A stretch of 64,000 nucleotides of DNA from Puccinia triticina (taxonomy: Eukaryota; Basidiomycota; Pucciniomycetes; Pucciniales; Pucciniaceae), in the NCBI RefSeq assembly GCF_026914185.1, contig NC_070560.1:5137501-5201500 (forward strand), written 5' to 3'. Of the stretch, positions 56,012 through 64,000 are shown one piece after another. The translations under genes were made by a program, and so were the position numbers. Numbering within the stretch: the first letter of the stretch is position 1; each line of letters begins with the position of its first letter. Under the pieces are notes generated by a model. It made no database searches, was not told where the DNA came from, and worked only from the letters and a program-made list of their open reading frames with translations.

Positions 56012-59000
56012 TTGTCTTGCCGTCCTCTAAGCCGTACTCCTCTACTAACCCTTTGATATAATGTTCTTGATTTACAAACATCCTCCCGTCATCAAGATAT
56101 TCTATCTTCATCCCTAGAATATGTTGTGCTAATCCTAAGTCTTTGATTTTAAAGGTTTTTCCTAGTTCGCTGATGAGATTATCTGTGTTTTCTCCCACCA
56201 GTATCAAGTCGTCTACCCAAGCAAAAGCTAAGTCTCCTGCGTTCGAAATTAATAAGCAAGGATCAGCATCGCTTATCCTGTATCCTTTACTGATGAACCA
56301 GTCCGTCATGGTGGTGTACCACCCTCTTGCTGCTTGTTTTAAACCGTACAGGGTTTTCTTAAGCTTTATGACAAAACCTTCGGGCTGATCGATCAGCGAA
56401 CGGGCTAGCTCCCTTGTGTAAGCTTCTTGCTTAGTTTCTTTTAACCAATCTACAAACCCTTTGGGTATACTGATGTATACGGCTTCTTCGTCTTCTAGTT
56501 TTGAGTTTAAATAGGCTGTCACAAAGTCCGCCTGTCTGGGTTTGATTCCTAGTTGTGTTGCGTGGTTTAAGATGTATTGCATAGTGCTTAAGCGTCCGGT
56601 AGGTGAGAAAGTCTCTTCGTAATTGATTCCTTCTTTTTGTTTGAAACCTCTTGCCACGCATCTGGCCTTGTATCTTTTTAGGGCTCCCTCGGTGTCGAAT
56701 TTCTTGTTTAGGACCCATCTCGTATTAATTAATGTTTTATTTTTGTCTCTTGTTTCTTTAGGTACGATCTCGAAGACACCGTTTTCTACGATTGAGTCTA
56801 ATTCAGCAAAGATAGCTTTTCTCCAAGCTGGCCATTCAGTTGATTTGTTGGCTGTTTGGAAACTGTCAGGTACTATGGCGTTTTCTTTTACAAAGGTCTG
56901 GAGTGCCATCGCTTCACCATGGGATTCATCTTTTTCAAATTCTTGTTTAGCTGCTATGTAGGTTGTCCAGTTCCCGTATCTATCTACTGGTTTTCTTTCT
57001 CTGTTGCTTGATCTGACCTTCTGTTGTGTTTGATTTACCGAAGGCTGACTATTAATGACTTCTTTCTCACTCTCACCCCCTTCATTCATAGTCGGCGGTG
57101 GTAAGTCAGCTGTTTCTTCGATTTTTGGTTCTGCCGTTTCCGGCTGGGGTTCTTCTGCTTCAAATTCGTCAACAAATATATCCCCCATGTCATCGTTCCT
57201 GACATGGAAAGTTACATCTCTGGATCTAATTACTTTGCCTGTCTCTGGGTCCCAGATTCGATAGGACCTCATATCCTCGTCAAAGCCTATCAGGATCCCT
57301 TTTCGACATCTCGGATCCAATTTTCCAATGTTCTGGTAATGATGTATGCTGTAGAGTACCTCTGATCCTACAGGTTTGATGTTGGTTAGTCTTGGTTCTA
57401 TTCCCCACATTTTTAAGAAGGGATTAGTCTTCTGATTTTGGTTATACAAAAAAACAGCTGTTGACACCAATTCTGCCCATAGGTGTTTTGGTACTTCAGC
57501 ATCAATCCTGATCGTCCGGGCTTTTTCCATAATGGTGCGGTTCATTCGCTCCGCCGTCCCATTGTTTTGCGGTGTATTTCTAGTGGTTATTAGATGAGAA
57601 ATCCCCTTATCCCCGAGCCATTGGGCCATGCTTTGATTGACGAACTCGCCTCCCCCGTCAGTGATTATTCTTTTAACTTTTCTTTCTAGTTTATTTTCTA
57701 CTTGGTTGACAACTTTCTTTAGTTCATCCTCGGCTTGACTTTTTACCTTGAGTATTCTTATCCATGCATATCAGCTAGCGGTGTCTACGACGGTTAGGAA
57801 ATAACGGGATCCTCCGAGAGACGCCGGCGAGATTGGTCCTACAACATCAGCCGAGAGTTCCTCCCCTACTGTATCCGTTCGTTTGCGCTTCTTTGAAAAT
57901 GGTTGTCTGGTCTGTTTCCCCAGTCGACACGCCTCACATTCTTTGTGTCCGCCTGGATGTCCCATGCTTCTGTGTTCTTCTAGACTGATTTGGCACGTGT
58001 TTCTTTTGCGTTCTAGATTAGGAAATCGTAGTCGGTTGCTTATTTTTCCATCAAACAGCCTTTTTCCGTCGACTGTGACTTCGAAATTGTTTCCGCTGAT
58101 TTTTCTAATCTGCGCACCTCCATTCCACAGAGAAGTCTGTGAAATTAAACAATACGGCAACGAGGGGACATAGTATGCATTGCGTAAAGTGATAGTGTTA
58201 TTGTTAGCTGTAAGTACAACATCCCCTTTCCCTAGTATCTCAACGCTTCTTCCGACTTCACCTATATCGACCTTTCCCTTATGTTCGGTATAGTTTACAA
58301 AATCTTCCTTATTGTTAAACATGTGGTCTGATGCTCCAGAGTCCAGTATGATCGAGTCCGCGGAAGCCATCACGTTATTTGCTACAATGATACCGGTCAG
58401 AGCTTGACGAGCGTTAATTTCTTCTTTGCTATAGAAACCGTTGTTTCTGAGGTTCCCAAATAATTCTAGTTCAGTTCCAATGGGATCATAGAAGCTGATC
58501 TCATCTTCGTCGGTTTCTTCTTCCTTTATAGCTATGAAAGAAACGTTCATTCCTTCGGTCTCTCCTATATTCGCCTTGGGAGGTGCAAATTTATAGTTGG
58601 TCCATGGCTTTCGGCATTCCTTTGCCGAGTGTCCAGGTATGTCACAGTTGTAACATTTCCCCATTCTGCGTGTTCCTTGCTGTTGCTGACCGACCATTGC
58701 AATCTTGTCGGTCTTCTTTAATTTAAATTGTAAATAATCTTTCTCTATTTTGCTGATGACATCCTCGGTTTTCAATGTTCCGCTATCTTGGATGATGATT
58801 CGGACCAGCGATTCGAACTCTTTGGGTAGCTTCTTCAAGATTAGTAAGGCTAAGACTTGCTCCTTTACATCGAGTCCTGATGTGCGAATCTTGCTGATGC
58901 CGTTGCGAACCTCTTTAACAAATTCCTTTGTTTCCTTGAACTCTAAGTCAATAAACTCGCCTAGCGCGAGCATCTGGTGGTGAGCTTCGCTTCCTGCATA

Positions 59001-59270
59001 TTTCTTTTTAAAAAGCTCCCATAATTCAAGGCCTTCGCCTTCTTTGTCGGTCCCGAGTTCGCTATTGACTATGGCGATGTGTTCCTCATCAAGGTGTTTC
59101 ATGATGAGTATGTATAGTTTCATTTTCTTCTCGGCAACGCCTTCGACCGGTTATCGTTTGACTAAGGGTAAGCATCCCAAGCCGTACATTTCGGCGCGCA
59201 TCATGGTTGCCCATGTGGCGTAGTTTTTGTTGTTGAGCCTGTAACGTTTGGTTTCAGTGGCGGATTCCAT
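56012..59270 (-). pseudogene. Copia B gag-pol, 5' part, with two in-frame stops
   Basis: The ATG at 59270 opens gag (LNNKNYATWATMM). A TAA at 59151-59153 interrupts it, then the frame reopens: CCHC knuckle CYNCDIPGHSAKEC, protease LDSGASDHM, the pre-integrase zinc region (HRSMGHPGGHKECEACRLGK), and the first integrase Asp in SADVVGP. A TGA at 57771-57773, in a place where copia integrases have Arg, interrupts again. The same frame then continues with TDGGGEF, NGTAERMNRT and the reverse transcriptase (NTRWVLNKK, AWVDDL as the catalytic box) to the gypsy C junction at EDGKTTG. It continues at 46317. Both stops are single-base lesions explained by C-to-T. Confidence 0.92.
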
Positions 59271-59325
59271 TTCGCGGTGTCAAAGTTTTGTAGTCGATAG
59301 GGGTAAGGTGACCGTACTGATAATG

Positions 59326-59996
59326 TGTTAAGATGATGTTATAATTTCTATGTGATAAATATGTAATTCTGTAAGACTGTTGAGCGAGGCTACCAGTCTT
59401 TGCTATATGATGATTTGTATATACAGTGATGATAATGTGATGATAAGATATTGTGTGATGAAAGAGATGATGAAATTACAACTGGGCCGAATGGGCCTAT
59501 TTATACTAATGCCCACCACTGGTGGGTGTGAATTAACCCGGTGGGTCCTCCCCTCCTATCAAAGCATTTGAGCACGCTTGCTTTCTCAGTGCGTTTCACT
59601 TGCTTCACTCTGTACTTACCAAGAGTCACTCGCCTTCTCTTGACGATTGTGCGCTCAGCAATCAGTGATTTTCTTTTCCTTGCATTCATTCTGAATGCTA
59701 CTTTGACATTCTCGGCTAACACTTGCGCATTCGCATCTATGAGCGCAGCGAGCTCCTGACTTGACCATTTAGCCTGCTTGGCTGCTTTTCGTCTGCTGTG
59801 TTGCTCTCGACGGTACCTTAGTGCCATCCGCACATGCTGAGCATGTTCGGTGGCCTGTAGTTTGGGTAGACGGGGATCGTCTATCTCTAGTTCGGTAGAT
59901 CGAATGCGTGACGGTTCCTGTGACATGTCGTGTGTGACACTTGCTGATGATTGGGTCGAAAGCACACACAAACTGGCTGAGGCCCGTTGTTCAACA
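59326..59996 (-). repeat. Copia B 5' LTR (671 bp)
   Basis: Matches 44882-45552. On the element strand the following CATTATCAGTACGGTCACC is the presumed primer-binding region. The LTR contains the open frame 59501-59971 shared with the pol tail. Confidence 0.95.
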
Positions 59997-60918
59997 ATGT
60001 TTAGTCTGGGCCCTAGAGAAACTCCACTACTATCTAGATGGAAGTGTATTTGATGTCATCACAGACTGTATTGCACTAAAATCACTCATCAATATGAAAA
60101 CCTCTGACAGACATATGCTTAGATGGCAGATATCCATTCAAGTGTACAGAGGTAACATGACAATAATTCATAAAGAAGGGAGATTGCACAAAAATGCAGA
60201 TGGACTCTCTAGATGGTCCCTACCAAACACACCAGATAATCCAGCCTGGGCGCCTGAAGACCCAGAGGAACTGCCAATTATGGGAATTAGCATTACTGAA
60301 CTAGAAGATGAATTCTTTGACGAAATCAGAAATAGTTACAAACAAGACAAGAACTGTACATTACTAGTACAAATATTGTCCAAAACAGATTCAAAGGATG
60401 ATGAACTGATTGCAGCACTAGATACAGCATGGAAGAAATCATACCAAGAAGGAAGATTTCACCTATTTGATGGTATCATCTACCATAGATCCAAACACAC
60501 ATGTGTACTAACAGTAATGGACAGAGTATTGATCAATACACTACTACATGAATGCCATGACAGTACATCATCTGGCCATCTATCTTCAGACAGAACAGAA
60601 GACAGAGTAAGAAACCTAGCATGGTGGCCAACATGGCAACAAGATGTAGAAACATACTGCACTACATGTGAAAGATGCCAGAGAGCAAATAAAGCAACAG
60701 GCAAAAGGTTTGGACAGATGATGAAAATAGAAGAACCCACTAGACCATGGGAAACAGTTAACATGGACTGGGTTACAGGATTACCACCTGGAGGAAAGAA
60801 AAACTATAATGCATGTCTAGTTATTGTAGACAGATTTAGTAAAACACCTATATTCTTACCATGTCACAAAGATGATACAGCTATGGACACAGCTATAATG
60901 ATTTGGCAACAAGTGATT
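59997..60918 (+). pseudogene. Gypsy A pol, middle part (RNase H end, integrase N-terminus)
   Basis: The frame continues RNase H ([14 protein letters not shown]), then [13 protein letters not shown], the integrase HHCC zinc domain ([11 protein letters not shown]...CTTCERC), and the first catalytic Asp in NMDWVTGLP. It is cut at WQQVI by the 0.8-kb insert and resumes at 61722. Confidence 0.9.
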
Positions 60919-61721
60919 GTAGGAATACAGACCAAAGCCCGCAGCAACCGTCCAGTAAGCTCGCGCGGCCAGACAAAGGCGCAAGCCCAAGCCCAGCCGC
61001 AAAGAAAGGTTAGCCCTCCTTTGCGGTCCAGACATAAGCCCTAACCATGGCCAAAAGCTAACGCAAAGTATCGCCTTGCCGATTACAGAAGCGCAGACAG
61101 CAAGAACCTTGAAGGTCGAAGCACAAAGACAAGAACAGACAAGCTCAAGAACCTTGTACGTCCCAAGACTAAACAAGAAGTAGACTTAGCAATAAGACTG
61201 ACCTGATCGTGTTCTTTCCACAGAACTCTCGCGGAACGACTCGGTCTCAAGAACCAAACAGACCTCCTAGCCAGACTATCGGAAGCTCCCGCTACCCGTA
61301 AGTAAAGATCAGCTCTTATAGAGTCCAAACCAAGACAAGCTAACTGGGATGAACTTTGTTCAATCAGTGCAAGACACGTCAGAACTCTTCAGACAAGAGA
61401 ACACAAAGTTGATACGTTGACACGGTTCATACTTGTGAGTAGAAAGACAAAACTAAAGACAAGAAACAGAGAGCACAGCCACTGAAGCCAAGACTACGGT
61501 CGACTGGCCAAATGAAGCTCGTACCGTAGATCGCACGACTAGCAAAGCCGTCGTAAGAGCCTTACATCCCCGCAATACTCACACTCACTCAGAACAGACC
61601 CAGGGCATTTCCAGCCCTGCTTTCAGGTTCATCTCACTGCTATTGCTTGAACCCTTAAAACTTGTAATTAGGACTATAATCTGATCTTAGCAATAAACTT
61701 TCAGTTGTCCAAATTCTTTTA
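60919..61721 (+). mobile_element. Unclassified 0.8-kb repeat, copy 1, with GTGATT duplication
   Basis: The insert starts GTAGGAATACAGACC and ends CAAATTCTTTTA. GTGATT occurs at 60913-60918 and 61722-61727, and removing the insert plus one copy restores the integrase codons for QQVISWTG. A polyadenylation-like AATAAA precedes the 3' end. No coding frame. It is related to 36527-37313. Confidence 0.88.
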
Positions 61722-62668
61722 GTGATTTCATGGACAGGACTATTCAAAAATATCATCAGTGACAGAGATCCCAAGTTTACATCAGATCTATGGAGAGGAC
61801 TGTACCGCCTATTTGGCACTAAACTCTCTTTCTCAACAGCCTACCATCCACAAACAGATGGACTAGCAGAGAGAATGATTCAAACCTTGGAAGACATGCT
61901 AAGGAGATTCTGTGCCTATGGATTAGAATTTAAAGACTCTGATGGATTTACTCATGACTGGGTCACATTATTACCAGCCCTAGAACTAGCATACAGAACA
62001 TCAACCCATGCATCAACAGGGAAAACACCAGCTATTTTAGAGAAAGGTTGGAACCCCAGACTACCACAAGACAGCCTGAAGAAGGACTTGGTAGAAGTAC
62101 ATCCCACAGCAGCAAGCTTTAAAAACATGCTGGACAAAGCCAGAAAACACGCCCAACAAAGCATGGATAATGCATTTGAATACAGCAGAGAAAAATGGGA
62201 CAAAAAGCATAAAGTACCAGCTTCAAAATAGGAGATTTAGTATTAATATCAACTACAAACTTTACTAATATTAAAGGACCTAAGAAGCTTAGGAATGCAT
62301 TTGTTGGCCCATTTGTAGTCAAGGCATTACATGGACCAAATGCAGTAGAAGTGGAACTATATGGAGAATTAGAAAAGAAACATCCTACATTCCCAGTAAG
62401 CTTACTAAAACACTATAATGAATCAGATGCTGAATTATTCCCTTTACGCAAGGAAATACCTGAAGCAGAAGTACCTCCACTTGAAGAGTCAGAGGAGAAT
62501 AAAATTCATAAGATCTTGAAAGACAAGAAGATCAGAGGAGAGAAAGATAAATTATATCTTGTAAGATACAGGAACCCAATTCATGAAGATGAATGGCTAC
62601 CAGAAAAAGACATTAAAGATGCGGATAAATATCTAAGAAGATTCAAGAACTCTAAACACAAAGATTGA
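61722..62668 (+). pseudogene. Gypsy A pol, 3' part (integrase core, chromodomain), frameshifted
   Basis: The integrase core continues with the second Asp in ISDRDPKF and Glu in GLAERMIQT. At about 62211-62219 (near KVPASK) a one-base loss or gain shifts the frame. The second frame (to 62668) carries [10 protein letters not shown], the GPFVVK C-terminal domain and a chromodomain ending near DEWLPEKD. The overall order matches the older remnant at 12649-13593, which is unshifted here, so the frameshift is a lesion of this copy. Confidence 0.9.
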
Positions 62669-62691
62669 ATTATTTCAGAATTTAACCTTTT

Positions 62692-62704
62692 TAGAGGGGG
62701 CAAG
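62692..62704 (+). other. Gypsy A polypurine tract
   Basis: AGAGGGGGCAAG directly abuts the 3' LTR and would prime plus-strand DNA synthesis. Confidence 0.8.
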
Positions 62705-63700
62705 TGTCAGCCTTAGAGATACATCAAGTATCCAAAAGACTGCAATAACTCAGTAAATAATAATAATTATTAAATTATTATTGCAGAATCAGATTCCTCA
62801 TCATAAATTAAGGGGGGTTACCCACTTGAAGTACCCCCTTATTCCTATTCCTTCATGTACTAAATGTATAAATAAGAATTGGCCACAGAAAGCGCCCAAA
62901 AATAGTATTACATACAAAAAATTAGTAAAACAATTAAAGTACATAAAATTAAACTGTTGTACAATAATGAGTAATATTACTCGTGTAAAAATACCCCGTG
63001 AAAGTATTATGTAGACTTCTACTGAAGCTCTTTCATATGACAATTGGTTATAAACATGTCATGTGACAGAGTCAGGGAAATTAGTCTATTTTAATACAAT
63101 TAAAATACCCACAGCCAAGCCCTTTTCACGGCTACAGCCCTGGATACTCCCATAGGGAGAAAAGGACTCAGTGTTTACGCCCACTGAAGTCCCCTCTATA
63201 AATAGAGGCCTATTTGGCCCTCAGGAAAAGATCCCCCAGACCATTCACCGCCCATAAACTGTAAGTTTGCCGTGAATATTCTCCCCTGCTACTATGGTAG
63301 CCTCTTTTCCCTTTTAAACCATCCCCTGCACGTAAAATCCACTGGATTAAACCTTTAAAATATCAAAAATCCCTTATTAGCATATTTACAAGATTTATCC
63401 TTAAAAGTAGTTGCCGTAAGACCTCCGCCTCTGACAAGCAGCCAATCAGTTTAAGCGCTTACCACCTACTTTTCTACGCCAAATTTATTCCCTGTAATTA
63501 ATAATTATATATTATTAATTACATAATAAATCTTCCTCTTTTTGAAAGAGTGTTTAAAACCCTTGTAGTGGCCAAATTACCACGTAACAAGTTTAGTAAT
63601 TTATATTACTAGTGTTTAAATCAGCACAGTTATAGTGCTAGGGTCCAAAACCCTTATTTTGACGGGTTTTTTGCCCTAAGCTTCATAAACAGAGCTGTCA
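62705..63700 (+). repeat. Gypsy A 3' LTR (996 bp), uninterrupted
   Basis: TGTCAGCC...GAGCTGTCA. It is the intact reference that reveals the Helitron junctions in the 5' LTR. A TATA-like TCTATAAATAGAGG lies near 63196. Confidence 0.96.
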
Positions 63701-64000
63701 ACAATGATAGGCACATTGGCCAAAAGCCTTGACTTGCTGCAGACTGGCTTGCTCTTTATTCCACCCCCCACTGCCCTGGGGAGCGGGCCAACGTGGTCCT
63801 CCTGTGGGAGTGATTTCTTGAGGGGAAGCAGGCGTGGCTTGGCGACAGCCGTGACTCAGGCTCCGTTGATTCGCCGGTGCTGACGGTGCAGGAGGTAATG
63901 AAAGAAGCAAGGGTAGTGGACTGGAAGTCATTGGCGCAAGCACGTCCGCCGCGAAATGCCACGTACAAGAATTGTCAGAAACAACAGCTGTTGTCTCGTG
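63701..64000. other. Right flank of gypsy A, unassigned
   Basis: The minus strand has a Pro/Ser/Ala-rich open frame (63698-63943) that may be coding, but no domain or start is convincing. It does not continue the Tnp2 exon interrupted on the left side of gypsy A. Confidence 0.3.

Larger units (their letters stand above)
44882..59996 (-). mobile_element. Copia B: Ty1/copia element split by gypsy C
   Basis: Two 671-bp LTRs (44882-45552 and 59326-59996) face the same way and differ at about two sites. The element reads leftward. It interrupts the RNase H codons of gypsy A: left flank ...CTTATG, right flank ATGTTTAG. Only ATG (or ATGT if the boundary shifts by one) is duplicated, shorter than the usual 5 bp. 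Its pol is interrupted by gypsy C at 46322-56007. Confidence 0.93.
33563..63700 (+). mobile_element. Gypsy A: chromovirus carrying nested insertions
   Basis: A plus-strand Ty3/gypsy element with 996-bp LTRs (TGTCAGCC...GAGCTGTCA), primer site, gag-pol and polypurine tract. The 5' LTR is 33563-33952 plus 39222-39826, split by a Helitron. RNase H is split at 44881/59997 by copia B, and integrase at 60918/61722 by an 0.8-kb repeat. Removing the three insertions restores colinear LTR and coding sequence at each junction. The two LTRs differ at about four sites by eye. The outer flanks (GGACC and ACAAT) do not match, so no target duplication is present. Confidence 0.93.

Noticed and set aside
60919..61044. 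Gypsy A integrase frame running to 61044
   Set aside because: After WQQVI the residues come from the 0.8-kb insert. The real continuation starts at 61722.
60919..61727. The 0.8-kb insert as a spliceosomal intron
   Set aside because: It starts GT and can end AG, but splicing at those sites would leave an extra five bases and break the frame. Kept only as a remote idea.

Overview
This is eukaryotic, transposon-dominated DNA, most likely from a basidiomycete fungus of the rust type (Pucciniales). The reasons are Tnp2/Transposase_21 genes of the basidiomycete CACTA-like kind, chromoviral Ty3/gypsy elements with a C-terminal chromodomain, short GT-AG introns (63-90 bp), and host-like genes in 1-5 exons. 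The assignment is inference. No rRNA, CRISPR, bacterial gene or complete tRNA gene was seen.

Layout. 1-12 kb: a degenerate DNA-transposon neighbourhood. It holds a three-exon gene of unknown function, a Tnp2 transposase with two in-frame TGA codons, an unknown plus-strand gene and a broken SNF2 helicase. Two identical 36-bp perfect palindromes (762 and 8092) bracket the first two genes. 12.6-20.4 kb: the 3' part of a chromovirus whose 3' LTR was split by a young Ty1/copia element with intact LTRs and a 5-bp target duplication. 20.4-29 kb: MITE, SINE-like sequences, a WDR76/Cmr1-like WD40 pseudogene, and a decayed gypsy pol carrying its own insertion. 29-33.5 kb: a truncated hAT transposase, a compact and apparently intact protein kinase, and a stranded Tnp2 C-terminal exon.

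33.5-63.7 kb is one nested stack. Gypsy A (chromovirus, + strand, 996-bp LTRs) holds (i) a 5.27-kb non-autonomous Helitron in its 5' LTR, carrying a four-exon fasciclin-domain gene fragment; (ii) copia B (- strand, 671-bp LTRs) in its RNase H region; and (iii) an 0.8-kb unclassified repeat in its integrase. Copia B holds gypsy C (- strand, 829-bp LTRs, three intact ORFs), which holds a probable 1,254-bp solo LTR. Paired LTRs differ by under 1 percent by eye, so the stack is recent.

Most distinctive signals: the palindrome pair; a ~100-bp stem-loop unit repeated five times in gypsy C (leader, pol N-terminus, and around the pol stop codon); a tRNA-Tyr 3'-half sequence including CCA at the gypsy C primer site; an ATGA stop-start overlap between its protease and pol ORFs; and repeated in-frame stops that look like C-to-T change, often CGA to TGA. 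Splice sites, motifs and boundaries were read by eye. Family names rest on motif recognition, not database search.
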